From the NCBI RefSeq assembly GCF_003725535.1, contig NZ_RJSF01000046.1, positions 140,203 to 204,202 on the forward strand: a stretch of DNA of 64,000 bases, written 5' to 3'. Position numbers and translations under genes: made by a program. The notes under the pieces are model-generated. The model was not told the origin of the DNA. It saw only the letters and a list, made by a program, of their open reading frames with translations, and did not search any database. Below, piece by piece: positions 1 through 12,963 of the stretch (the stretch's first letter is position 1; every line of letters starts with the position of its first letter). This DNA is from Nocardioides pocheonensis (GTDB taxonomy: Bacteria; Actinomycetota; Actinomycetes; Propionibacteriales; Nocardioidaceae).

Positions 1-93
1 GTCCCCCTGGTTCCGGCAGGCTCAACCACCAGCCCCCCTGGTTTCGGCAAGCTCAACCACCAGTCCCCCTGGTTCCGGCAGGCTCAACCAGCG
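1..93. repeat. Three tandem 31-bp repeats
   Basis: Three head-to-tail 31-bp units lie at 1-31, 32-62 and 63-93. Each carries the core CCCCTGGTTYCGGCARGCTC followed by AACCA. Unit 2 differs from units 1 and 3 at a few positions. The array may continue left of the window. The core resembles dispersed intergenic repeats (GGTTGAGC..GTCGAAACC type) that I recall from actinobacterial genomes; that link is from memory. There are no spacers, so it is not a CRISPR. Confidence 0.8.
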
Positions 94-138
94 AGCGGTA
101 CGGCGACCGCTCGAAAGCCGGGCGCGGGTCGCGTATCA

Positions 139-165
139 TTGGCACTCGACGTAGTGGAGTGCCAA
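139..165 (+). promoter_or_regulatory. CIRCE-like HrcA operator
   Basis: TTGGCACTC, nine bases, then GAGTGCCAA form a perfect 9-bp inverted repeat. This differs from the classical CIRCE element (TTAGCACTC-N9-GAGTGCTAA) by one symmetric base pair. It lies 34 bp before the FmdB-type gene, where HrcA would repress transcription until heat or proteotoxic stress. An FmdB-family protein of mycobacteria (Rv0991c) is also reported to be in the HrcA regulon, which fits. Confidence 0.85.
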
Positions 166-199
166 CGCTCCCCGACCGCCTTGACCCTGAGGAACGCCC

Positions 200-499
200 G
201 TGCCCACGTACCAGTACTCCTGCACCGAGTGCGGCCACTTCTTCGAGGCCGTCCAGAGCTTCAGCGAGGACTCGCTGACCGTCTGCCCCGAGTGCGACGG
301 CCGGCTGCGCAAGGTCTTCAACGCCGTCGGCGTGGTCTTCAAGGGGTCCGGCTTCTACCGGACCGACAGCCGCGGCTCCTCGACCGGCTCCGAGACCGCG
401 GGGTCGACCACGACGGCGACCGAGACCAAGAAGGCCGACTCTGCCGGCGCCACCAAGACCGAGAGCAAGCCTGCGGCTGCCGCTGCCGCGGTCGACTGA
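200..499 (+). CDS. FmdB-family zinc-ribbon protein, probable stress chaperone
   Basis: This is a 99-residue protein with a GTG start. Residues 1-50 form an FmdB/CxxC zinc ribbon with cysteine pairs C8/C11 and C29/C32. Residues from about 54 to the end are low-complexity Ser/Thr/Gly/Ala/Lys and probably disordered. The architecture, a zinc ribbon plus disordered tail behind an HrcA operator, matches mycobacterial Rv0991c (Ruc), a redox-regulated chaperone that binds misfolded protein. The chaperone role here is inferred from that similarity. Several start choices are possible nearby, but the conserved MPTYxYxC opening begins at this GTG. Confidence 0.88.
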   Translation: MPTYQYSCTECGHFFEAVQSFSEDSLTVCPECDGRLRKVFNAVGVVFKGSGFYRTDSRGSSTGSETAGSTTTATETKKADSAGATKTESKPAAAAAAVD

Positions 500-566
500 C
501 CGTCGCGGCCTCCGGGCCTGTGGATCGTCGCGGCGCGTGAGCCGCGCGGCTCTCTAGCGTGAGGGC

Positions 567-1211
567 ATGAACCCCCTGCGCGTGCTCGACCGGGCCCGTC
601 GGCGCGTCCTTGTCCACCGCCGCCTGCTCGGAGCGTGCTCCGCGGCGGCCGCCGTCTGGTTCGTCGCCCAGGCAGCCACCGCGCCGGCCCCACGGACCGT
701 TCCGGTGTGGACGGCCCGGCACGACCTGGCGAGCGGGACGGCGCTCGGTGCGGACGACCTGCGGCGCACGGCATTCGCCCCGGGCAGCGTGCCGGCCCAC
801 GCCGTCCGCTCCGTCGGGGCGGTGCTCGGCCGCACCCTGGCCACGCCCCTCGGAGCCGGTGACCCGGTCACGTCCTCGGACCTGATGGGCGCCGAGCGGC
901 TGGACGGCTACCCCGGGCGAGCCGCCGTCGCCGTACGCATCCCCGACCCGGCGGTGGCCGCGCTGCTCAGCCCCGGACAGCACGTCGCCCTCGTCGCCAG
1001 CGATCCGCAGGGCGCCCACGAGCCCGAACGGATCGCCGCGGACGCCGCGGTGCTCGCGGTCCCACGCAGCTCCTCCGAGGCGTCCGGCGAGGCGTCCGGC
1101 ACCGCCATGCTCGGCGGTCGGCTCGTGGTCTTCGCGGTCCCGGAGGGGCAGGCCGACGAGCTCGCCGCAGCCGGAGCCAGCCGCTACCTGAGCGTGGTCT
1201 GGAGCCGCTAG
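567..1211 (+). CDS. SAF-domain protein, CpaB/RcpC-like
   Basis: The protein has 214 residues. A basic N-terminus (about 1-18) is followed by one membrane segment (about 19-40) and an extracytoplasmic SAF domain (about 48-115, containing ARHDLASGTALGADDL). This is the fold of Flp-pilus assembly proteins CpaB/RcpC. In related actinobacteria such a protein often stands alone between the fmdB-type gene and mscL, without a pilus locus, and no tad/cpa genes are visible here. The function is therefore uncertain: pilus assembly or a cell-envelope role. A Gly/Ser-rich insert (about residues 170-185) precedes the C-terminal strand region. Confidence 0.75.
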   Translation: MNPLRVLDRARRRVLVHRRLLGACSAAAAVWFVAQAATAPAPRTVPVWTARHDLASGTALGADDLRRTAFAPGSVPAHAVRSVGAVLGRTLATPLGAGDPVTSSDLMGAERLDGYPGRAAVAVRIPDPAVAALLSPGQHVALVASDPQGAHEPERIAADAAVLAVPRSSSEASGEASGTAMLGGRLVVFAVPEGQADELAAAGASRYLSVVWSR

Positions 1212-1265
1212 CGTGCGAAAGGTCATCCGGGTGGTCTGGTCCCGGGCCCACACGAAGGAGTACAG

Positions 1266-1622
1266 ATGACCGGCTTCAAGAACTTCCTCCTGCGCGGCAA
1301 CCTCATCGAGATCGCGGTCGCGTTCATCATCGCCGGCGCGTTCGGCAAGGTGGTCACGACCTTCACCGAGTGGCTCACCGGCCTCATGCCCGACTCGACC
1401 AGCAGCGTGTTCGGCACCGCCGCGCAGAGCTTCGGCGCCTTCCTGAACGCCGTGATCGCGTTCGTCCTGCTCGCGGCCGTCGTGTACTTCCTGATCGTCG
1501 TGCCGTACACGAAGGCCAAGGAGCGGTTCTTCCCGGCCGAGGAGTCCGGCAAGCCGTCCGACATCGCCCTGCTCGAGGAGATCCGCGACCTGCTGTCCAC
1601 CCGCGGCGGCCCCGGCGTCTGA
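1266..1622 (+). CDS. mscL: Large-conductance mechanosensitive channel MscL
   Basis: The 118-residue protein has the family N-terminus MTGFKNFLLRGNLIEIAVAF. TM1 covers about 15-45 with its glycine-rich pore-lining face, a short periplasmic loop follows, TM2 covers about 65-90, and the C-terminal helix carries KAKERFF and EEIRDLL. The homopentamer opens under membrane tension to release solutes in osmotic downshock. The length is slightly below the usual 130-150 residues, mainly through a short tail. The ATG is preceded by an AAGGAG ribosome-binding site. Confidence 0.96.
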   Translation: MTGFKNFLLRGNLIEIAVAFIIAGAFGKVVTTFTEWLTGLMPDSTSSVFGTAAQSFGAFLNAVIAFVLLAAVVYFLIVVPYTKAKERFFPAEESGKPSDIALLEEIRDLLSTRGGPGV

Positions 1623-1623
1623 C

Positions 1624-1809
1624 TCAGCCGTGGTGCGGGGGGACCTGGCTCTTCAGCCAGTCCTCCTGCGCCTGGTCGTCCGTACGCCGCTCCGCCGCTC
1701 CGGCTTCCCCCGCGTCGTCGCTTGTCTGCTCGGGGAGCACCTCACCGAAGATCTCGGCCAGCCGGCGGCGCCGCTCAGCGCGCTGCCGGGGAGTGAGCTC
1801 GTCGGTCAC
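1624..1809 (-). CDS. Small hypothetical protein
   Basis: This 61-codon ORF opens VTDELTPRQRAERRRRLAEI, is Arg-rich and probably helical, and has an acidic Asp/Glu/Ser-rich C-terminal half. The GTG start overlaps the stop codon of the upstream epimerase gene by four bases (GTGA), which argues for translational coupling and a real gene. It converges on mscL. No domain is recognised and the function is unknown. Confidence 0.6.
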   Translation of the reverse strand: MTDELTPRQRAERRRRLAEIFGEVLPEQTSDDAGEAGAAERRTDDQAQEDWLKSQVPPHHG

Positions 1810-2738
1810 GACGTCGCCGCGACCGGAGCCTGCGCCGCGTCGAACCAGGCCGGGTCGAACGTGGACCGGCGCGGCTGCCACCCGGTCTGGGCCGAGAAGT
1901 GGTCGGAGCTGACCCGCAGCGACCGGGTCAGCGGCTCGACCCGGGGGCCGGCGAGCCGGCGCAGCACCGGGCCGAGGAACGCACCGCTGTCGACACCGAC
2001 CGCCTTGGCGTACCCGTCGACCAGCTCACCGCGCAGCACCGGCGCGGCGCCCACGTTGTAGACGCCGTTCGGTGCCTGCAGCGCCGCCAAGACGGCGGAC
2101 CCGAGGTCGTCGGTGTGGACCAGGTGCGACCACTGGTCGCGACGCCCGACGCCGACCGGTCGCCGGCTCGCCGCGGCCTTCAGCCAGAAGCGGGTCATGG
2201 CGTCGTCGCCGACGATCGAGCCGAACCGCAGCACGACGCCGGCCCGCGAGGCCGACCCGAAGCCGAGCACGTGGGACTCACCGACGGCCGAGGGCTCGGT
2301 CGCGGGCGTGATCTCGATGGAGTCCTGCTCGGTGATCCAGGCGTCGCCGTGGTCGGCGTACAGGAAGCTGACGCTCTCCTGGACGACCCGGCGCACACCC
2401 GCAGCGCGGGCGGCCGCCACGACGTTCGCGACCGCCGTGGTGCGCAGTGCGTCGTGGTCGCGCCACGAGCCCGGCCAGACGGCGGCGTAGCCGACCGGCA
2501 CGCGGGAGGCGAGGTTCACCACGGCGTCCGCGCCGGCGTAGATGCGCTGGAGGCTGTCGGGGTCGAAGAGGTCGGCCGGGCACGCGCGTGCACCGAGGCT
2601 CTCGATCAGGGCGGTGTTCTCGGGCGACCGGGACAGCACGTCGACGTCGTGGCCCGCGGCCAGCAGAGACTGGACGGCAGCACGACCGATGACTCCTGTC
2701 CCCCCGGACACGACAACCCGCACCCGTCCATCTTGCAT
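1806..2738 (-). CDS. NAD-dependent epimerase/dehydratase family protein
   Basis: An extended-SDR protein of about 310 residues. The Rossmann motif SGGTGVIG is near the N-terminus and is followed by NLASRVPVG. Substrate-binding elements such as VVLRFGSIVGDD and HTDDLGSAV lie in the middle and C-terminal parts. The canonical YxxxK is not clear, so catalysis may be atypical (atypical SDR, NmrA/epimerase-like). I prefer the ATG at 2738, just before the first strand; an in-frame ATG at 2756 would add six residues. It is probably co-transcribed with the small downstream gene. The substrate is unknown. Confidence 0.75.
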   Translation of the reverse strand: MQDGRVRVVVSGGTGVIGRAAVQSLLAAGHDVDVLSRSPENTALIESLGARACPADLFDPDSLQRIYAGADAVVNLASRVPVGYAAVWPGSWRDHDALRTTAVANVVAAARAAGVRRVVQESVSFLYADHGDAWITEQDSIEITPATEPSAVGESHVLGFGSASRAGVVLRFGSIVGDDAMTRFWLKAAASRRPVGVGRRDQWSHLVHTDDLGSAVLAALQAPNGVYNVGAAPVLRGELVDGYAKAVGVDSGAFLGPVLRRLAGPRVEPLTRSLRVSSDHFSAQTGWQPRRSTFDPAWFDAAQAPVAATS

Positions 2739-2824
2739 AACGAATCCGTAACGCACAACTCATGCGGTCCGGTGGGCGCGTCGCGGGAAAGCATGCGGGC
2801 GTCGAGGGCCCGACGCGCGAAAGG

Positions 2825-4051
2825 CTACGTGCAGAGACCCGCAGCCTGTGCGTCCGCCTTCTTCTGCTCCTCGGACTTCGTCGGTGTCGACGACGGCGAC
2901 GAGGACGCACCCGAGGTCGCGCCGGACGACGACGCGGTCGGCGTCTTGCTGGGACTGGCCGAACCGGTCGGGGTGCTCGTCGGGCTGACACCCGCCGTCG
3001 CGGCGCTGTCGCTGCCGGGCGTGACCGCGTCGGAGGTGAACTCCGGGGTCAGCGGCTTGTCGCGCCGGATCAGCTTCCACAGCTGGGCGGCCTCGGGCTT
3101 CCAGGCGACCCGGTTGATGTCCTGGCTCCACGGCTCCCACGGCACGGTGATGAACTTGACGTTGTCGAGCCCGATGTTCTTCAGCGAGCTGCCGAGCGAG
3201 GCGAGCTGCTTGAGGTTCGCGAAGCCGGGGTCGGTGGTGAGCGAGTTCGTGGCGGCGTCGAGGAACTTCAGCAGCCGCACGGGGTTCGCGAGGGTGCCGG
3301 CGGAGACGACCTTCTTGATCATGGCTGAGATGAAGCTCTGCTGCCGCTTCATCCGGCCGATGTCACCGGTCGGTGCGCCGAGGTCGTGGCGCACCCGCAC
3401 GTAGTCGAGGGCCTGCTGCCCGTTGACCTTGTAGGTGCCGGCCGGGAGCCGGATGTGGCCGACGGTGTCGTTGACCTCCTGGGGCACGCACACGGTCACG
3501 CCGTTGATCGCGTTGACCATCGACTTGAAGCCGACGAAGTCGACGACCACGAAGTGGTTGATCCGGATGCCGGTCAGCGCTTCGACGGTCTTCACCGTGC
3601 AGGCCGGACCGCCGATCGCGTACGCCGCGTTGAACTGCGTGATGCCGCCGGGGTCGACGCCGTTGCCGTTCTTCCGCGGGCAGGCCGGCCGCTGCACCAT
3701 CGCGTCGCGCGGCAGGCTGACCCCGTAGGCGAACTGCCGGTTCGCCGAGAGGTGCAGCAGGATGGTCGTGTCCGAGAGCCCCGGGGTGTCGCCGCCGATG
3801 CCCTTGCCGTTGGCTCCCTCGCGGGTGTCCGAGCCCATCACGAGCACGTTGATCGGGCCCTTGACCTCCTCGGTCGGGCGCGGGCCCGCCAGGAACTGCG
3901 CGGTGCCGATGTTGCCCTCGAGCCGCTTGTAGGCGACCACCGCGATGGTCGAGACCACCATGAGGAGCACGGCCACGCCGATGCCGATGCGCTTGAGGAG
4001 TCGCCGCGACCTCGGCGTACGCCCTCGGTGGCGCGGTGCTCCCTCGGACAA
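2825..4051 (-). CDS. LytR-CpsA-Psr (LCP) family cell-wall protein
   Basis: The protein has about 408 residues. The basic cytoplasmic tail contains RSRRLLKRIGIG, one TM segment covers about 23-42, and the LCP domain covers about 65-310. The LCP domain shows INVLVMGSDTRE, SDTTILLHL, SLPRDAMV, DYVRVRHD and the GDIGRMKRQQ polyprenyl-phosphate-binding region. A Ser/Thr/Pro-rich linker of about 60 residues ends at KKADAQAAGLCT. LCP enzymes transfer undecaprenyl-linked glycopolymers such as arabinogalactan or teichoic acids to peptidoglycan outside the membrane. The start reads as TTG with no convincing Shine-Dalgarno, so the N-terminus is uncertain by a few residues. Confidence 0.93.
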   Translation of the reverse strand: MSEGAPRHRGRTPRSRRLLKRIGIGVAVLLMVVSTIAVVAYKRLEGNIGTAQFLAGPRPTEEVKGPINVLVMGSDTREGANGKGIGGDTPGLSDTTILLHLSANRQFAYGVSLPRDAMVQRPACPRKNGNGVDPGGITQFNAAYAIGGPACTVKTVEALTGIRINHFVVVDFVGFKSMVNAINGVTVCVPQEVNDTVGHIRLPAGTYKVNGQQALDYVRVRHDLGAPTGDIGRMKRQQSFISAMIKKVVSAGTLANPVRLLKFLDAATNSLTTDPGFANLKQLASLGSSLKNIGLDNVKFITVPWEPWSQDINRVAWKPEAAQLWKLIRRDKPLTPEFTSDAVTPGSDSAATAGVSPTSTPTGSASPSKTPTASSSGATSGASSSPSSTPTKSEEQKKADAQAAGLCT

Positions 4052-4176
4052 GATGTGACCCCATGATCCTCGACGGGTCCCTGCCCGCGCCTACACGTGG
4101 GCACCCATTGTGGAGCGTCCGCCGGATAGTCCCAAATTGGGCGTGTCAAGATGTACGCCGTCCGGTTCGCCGGCCC

Positions 4177-4252
4177 GCCCCAGTAGCTCAGTGGATAGAG
4201 CAGCCGCCTCCTAAGCGAAAGGTCGCCAGTTCGACTCTGGCCTGGGGCACCA
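4177..4252 (+). tRNA. tRNA-Arg (anticodon CCT)
   Basis: A 76-nt cloverleaf with the CCA end encoded. The acceptor stem is GCCCCAG/CTGGGGC, the D stem GCTC/GAGC, the anticodon loop CTCCTAA with CCT at positions 34-36, and the T arm GCCAG-TTCGACT-CTGGC. The anticodon stem keeps only three Watson-Crick pairs. Its two outer positions (G27/A43 and C28/A42) are mismatched, which is unusual. The anticodon reads AGG arginine codons. Confidence 0.93.
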
Positions 4253-4666
4253 ACGCAGAAGCGCAGGTCAAGACGCCCAACGGGCCCCTCACCTGCGCGT
4301 TTGTCACGGTGCTCCCTCGTGCTGGACCGTGTCGGCTCATGCCGAACTGGTCCAAGGCGACCCCTGCGAATCTGATGTCGACGGCCATTTGACGGCTCCT
4401 CTATGGGAATCCTATGTGAAATCCGGAGCTCAGCGGCCCGAAGATCCGCGCAGAGTGCGGCCAGTGACCGGGCTTTGGACCGCTGCGAGGGGTCCGCAGT
4501 GGGCTGCGGCCCAAACTCTCGGACCGAGGTTACCGCCGCGAGAGGGCAGGGCCCGTCCACGACATCGTCGCTGGTCAGAGACGGTATGAAGGCCTGCGCC
4601 TGCCGCCCCATGGGCACGTATTAGGCACAGACCCGAGCGCCAGTCAGCTCGTGCTCAGGACCTGGG
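4253..4666. other. No recognisable gene downstream of the tRNA
   Basis: About 410 bp between the tRNA and the helicase remnant. Short open frames exist on both strands, but none has a ribosome-binding site or a recognisable domain. Given the decayed gene that follows, this is best read as the eroded end of something that once integrated or rearranged at the tRNA. Confidence 0.5.
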
Positions 4667-5560
4667 TCACGCTCGAGGCCGCCGGGTCGCGACAGTCACT
4701 ACTTCGACCCTTAAACGGACTCGAGCAACGCGCAGGCCTGCGCGAAAGAATATCTTGTTTCGAAAGTTGGCGGGACCACCGGCCGGATTTTCGATGCCGT
4801 CGTGCGACAGATAGACGCAACAGGGAAGCCGGCCCCGAGCTGGTGAGGCTCCTGCAGCTGGGCCAGCGTGGCGTCGAGCGTGGCGAGGGCTGCGGAGTCG
4901 ACAGCAGGCAGGGTGAGGCCGCACCTGGTGATGTGCGCCCGGTCGGGCTCGCCCTGGAGGCGCTGGCGCGACGGGCCGGACATGAACGGCTTGAGCGCTT
5001 CAGGGACGTACAGGTAGGCTCCGAGGTCCTCATTCCTGAGGATCCTGATGCGGTACTCCTCGCCGACGAACTGCTTATCCGCGTGAGCGTCGTCGAACAT
5101 CAGCAGGCGCGTCTCGGGCAGCTTCGGGCTGCTATTGAAATATGGCGCGGTACGTGGTGATGCCGATCGCTTATGCGCCGGCCTCGACGGCGCTCTCGCA
5201 GCAGAGACCCAGCCTCGGTGGCTGCGATGACCAAAACGCCCGGCACTTCTTTTCGCTGCGCGACGGCGAGCACGTGGCGCGCCAGCTGCTTGGTCGGGGT
5301 GGCGGTGAATGACCGGGCCCTCGTTCTTGCGGCGCACCTATCCGACGAGCAGGCCCCGGGGCTTGCCCGATCCGGCCGGTAGTTCGAGCGCGAGATCCGG
5401 TGTGGCTTGGTGGTGATCGGCGTAGACCCGGAAGACGTCGCCCTGGTGCAGCCAAAAGGTCGTCGACGGCCTCAGTGGTGCGGGGCCACGCTGCCCGGCG
5501 CGGCGGACCAGCTTAGGGGAGCTCAGGTCGGCTTCCTGGGGAGCTTCAACCTCCACTGGA
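4667..5560 (-). pseudogene. Decayed DEAD/DEAH-box helicase, multiply frameshifted
   Basis: Reading minus-strand frames in turn from high to low coordinates gives consecutive helicase segments. These are WLHQGDVFRVYADHH and a Walker-A-like LELPAGSGKP (about 5340-5450), ended by a stop. Next comes motif-Ia-like TATPTKQLARHVLAVA in another frame (about 5240-5310), then ITTYRAIFNSSPKLPETRL in a third (about 5110-5160). The motif II region LLMFDDAHADKQFVGEEYR continues to about 4960, and then CCVYLSHDGIE and FRAGLRV (about 4750-4830) return in yet another frame. The order matches one helicase. The P-loop has lost its Thr (GSGKP), and both N- and C-terminal parts are missing. It is not expected to make a functional protein. 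Confidence 0.8.
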
Positions 5561-5594
5561 CGAGGCTTGCGAGCAGCCGGTACGGGGCCCGGGC

Positions 5595-10610
<5,016 letters not shown>

Positions 10611-10611
<1 letters not shown>

Positions 10612-11201
10612 CACGCGATCGCTTCGAGGAGCTCCTTCGCTGCGGTCACCGGATCCGGTTGTCGCCAGATGGCACCGATCACGGCGACGCCGTGAGCGCC
10701 GGCCTCGCGCGCGGCGCGGGCAGTTCCGGCTTCCATGCCGCCGATCGCCAGCAGGGGCAACGGTCCGGCCGCACTCGTCACCGCCTCGAGCCCGAGGGGA
10801 GCCGGCAGCCCGGTCTTGCTTCGGGTCGCGAACACGGGTCCGAAGCCGGCGTAGTCCGCACCGGCCGCAGCGGCGGCCTCCGCCTGGCTGCGGTTGCGGC
10901 AGGTTGCGCCGACCAGCAAGCCGGGAGCGAGCCGGCGCGCCACCTGGATCGGCAGATCGGTGCGACCGAGGTGCACGCCGTCGGCACCGGCCGCGAGCGC
11001 GACGTCGACGCGGTCGTTGACGATCACCGAGGCGCCGTACGGTCGCACGTCTGCGATCACAGCCTGGGTGAACGCGAGCAGCTCGGCGTCCGTGAGCGCC
11101 TTCGCGCGCACCTGGAAACCAGGAACCCCCGCCCGCGCGAGCTCGGGCAGCAGGGACCGATCGACGGACGCATCGACGAGGCAAAACAGGTGGGGCAACA
11201 C
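10611..11201 (-). CDS. thiE: Thiamine phosphate synthase ThiE
   Basis: The 196-residue TIM barrel joins HMP pyrophosphate and thiazole phosphate. Family signatures are intact: QVRAKALTD, VIVNDRVDVALAAGADGVHLG, GATCRNRSQA, YAGFGPVFATRSKTG and LLAIGGMEAG. It is the first gene of the operon. The GTG start lies about 8 nt below the riboswitch, whose 3' end contains the GAGGAG ribosome-binding site, so TPP binding can block translation directly. Confidence 0.97.
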
Positions 11202-11208
11202 AGCAAGC

Positions 11209-11302
11209 TCCTCGCTTCCTTCGCCGGCATGACCCGGATCAGGTTCGACGGTCGGAGCGGCTCCAGCTCCTTCTCAGCCCACTGCCGCGGGCTCCCGTGG
11301 TG
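11209..11302 (-). promoter_or_regulatory. TPP (THI element) riboswitch
   Basis: On the minus strand the conserved order is CACGGGAGCCC, then GGGCTGAGA (pyrimidine-sensing CTGAGA), a GGAGC/GCTCC stem, and CGAACCTGATCCGGGTCATG followed by CCGGCG (pyrophosphate-binding side). This is a full thi-box. It ends at the Shine-Dalgarno of thiE (GAGGAG), so control is probably translational: thiamin pyrophosphate sequesters the ribosome-binding site of the seven-gene operon. Confidence 0.96.
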
Positions 11303-11406
11303 GATGTCGAGGACGCTAGCAGATCAGGTCACCAGTCCCCCAGAGCGCGGTCCGCATTCCGGGACAACCATTCGATAGTTCGTAGGCGCGGCGCATGTTC
11401 GTCGCC

Positions 11407-12963
11407 TTAAATCGACGCAGGCCCATCGCCCGGCCTTCCGGCGCCCTGGGGGTCGCGGGTGCTTTCTCGGCCGCGCGGTGATCGTGCCCCGCAGTTGCCA
11501 CGAGCGTTTGACCCTCGACGGAAGACCGTCGGCAGATGCGGAAGCGATGCAGCCTGACGCTTCAAATGATGCGGACGTCGAGGTAGCAAGGACGTTGGGG
11601 AACCCGCCCGCGCGGCGCCCCACCAGAGACCCGTGCCGTACGCCGCATCATCAAGTCGACGGCCCAACGCAAGAAGGAACGGGCTTACGTGCTCTGTTCT
11701 TTCGCGGTGCTCTGCGAGCCCGACGAAGGAATCCACGACTACGGCGGTAGCCATGGCACGCCGGAGATTGCGGGAGGCCAGTGCTCCGCAGGCTGCTACT
11801 GGCCACCAGTGCCTCAGCAGCAGAGAGGCTTCCTGCCGGACGGCCCAGCAGAGACCGCGCAGGGCGAGCCTACCAGCGACGCGGCGGCGATCCGGCGTGG
11901 GTGGGAGCGCCTTTTGCACCGCACGCATGCCGACCGCCAGCCCGACCGCCGCCGAAGGCCCTGACCAGCGGTTTCGGAGCAAGAGCGCGGCGGCCGCTGC
12001 GGCGAAGGTCGGGGTGAGGACGGCGGGCGCGAGTGCGTCACCATGGCGTTCAGCCAGTTTGGCGCTACCCGAACCGTAGAACGCCTTCCGGCCCAGCCAG
12101 GACCACAAGGTCGTCCTCGTGTCGTGGCCTGCCTCGATGGTCGGGTCGTAGCGCACGCGGTGTCCTTGGGCGACGAGACGCCAGACGAGGTCGACGTCCT
12201 CCCCCACGCGGAGTGACTCGTCGAAGGCGCCGGCCACGATGCTGGTCCGGCCGACGAGACACGCGCTGGGCAGCCACCCCACGTCGCTGCCCGGTGCGAC
12301 GGATGCCGACTTCTCGCCGAGGGTGAGGGATGAGGCGACGACGTCATACCGCTCGAACCAGCGCGGCCGCTCTGAGCGGACCACGCCGGTGATCCGTGGT
12401 CCGACCAGGCAGACCTGCGGGTCGGCGAAGTGGCGGGTGAGCATCAACAGCGTCGTGGCGTCCACCTCCACGTCGGAGTCGACGAACGCTATGAATGGCG
12501 TCGTCACCAGCGCAGCGCCCGCGTTGCGGGCAGCCGCGGGACCAACGTTCGCCTCGAGGGGCAGCAGCCTGGCGCCGTGCCGGGCGGCGATCGCGGCTAC
12601 GGCGCTGCGGTCGAGCGAGGCGTCGTCGACCACGACGGAGCGCAGCGGCGTCAGTGCCCCCAGGGCACGGTCGAGTTGTGCCGGCCGGTCGCGGACGGGG
12701 ATGACCACGGTGAGCGCGTCGGCGTCGGCTTCGGCGACGTTGGCCAGGTCGGGGACGCCGAGGTTCGTGGCGAGCAGGCGCTGGGCGACGTGCGCGGTCT
12801 GCTCGTCCGTCACGCAGATCGTGTTGTCGACCAGCATCTGATGTGCCTGGGCGGACAGGCGCATGGCGGTGAGAGGAGAGCCGCCGACCAGCAGGCGACC
12901 TCCATCGGCGACGAGCACGTCGGATGCGAGCCGGACGGTGAAGCCGGCAGGAAGGGCGCTCAT
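11407..12963 (-). CDS. mftF: Mycofactocin glycosyltransferase MftF
   Basis: A protein of about 518 residues. The N-terminal PqqD/MftB-like segment of about 75 residues is followed by a GT2 glycosyltransferase domain (about 85-310) with LTVVIPVRDRPAQLDRAL, SVVVDDASLD, a DSDVEVD metal motif, GEDVDLVWRL and RYDPTIEAGH. Hydrophobic helices follow. The last 60 or so residues are Arg/Pro-rich and look like a run-on extension beyond the usual family length (about 470). MftF attaches oligoglucose chains to mycofactocin. Its ATG overlaps the SDR stop by four bases. Confidence 0.93.
   Translation of the reverse strand: MSALPAGFTVRLASDVLVADGGRLLVGGSPLTAMRLSAQAHQMLVDNTICVTDEQTAHVAQRLLATNLGVPDLANVAEADADALTVVIPVRDRPAQLDRALGALTPLRSVVVDDASLDRSAVAAIAARHGARLLPLEANVGPAAARNAGAALVTTPFIAFVDSDVEVDATTLLMLTRHFADPQVCLVGPRITGVVRSERPRWFERYDVVASSLTLGEKSASVAPGSDVGWLPSACLVGRTSIVAGAFDESLRVGEDVDLVWRLVAQGHRVRYDPTIEAGHDTRTTLWSWLGRKAFYGSGSAKLAERHGDALAPAVLTPTFAAAAAALLLRNRWSGPSAAVGLAVGMRAVQKALPPTPDRRRVAGRLALRGLCWAVRQEASLLLRHWWPVAACGALASRNLRRAMATAVVVDSFVGLAEHRERTEHVSPFLLALGRRLDDAAYGTGLWWGAARAGSPTSLLPRRPHHLKRQAASLPHLPTVFRRGSNARGNCGARSPRGRESTRDPQGAGRPGDGPASI

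Noticed and set aside
1-93. CRISPR-like array
   Set aside because: The 31-bp units are contiguous with no spacers, and no cas genes are visible.
1899-3404. A 501-codon plus-strand open frame opposite the epimerase and LCP genes
   Set aside because: It runs antisense across two intact genes and has the low-complexity composition of a GC-rich shadow frame.
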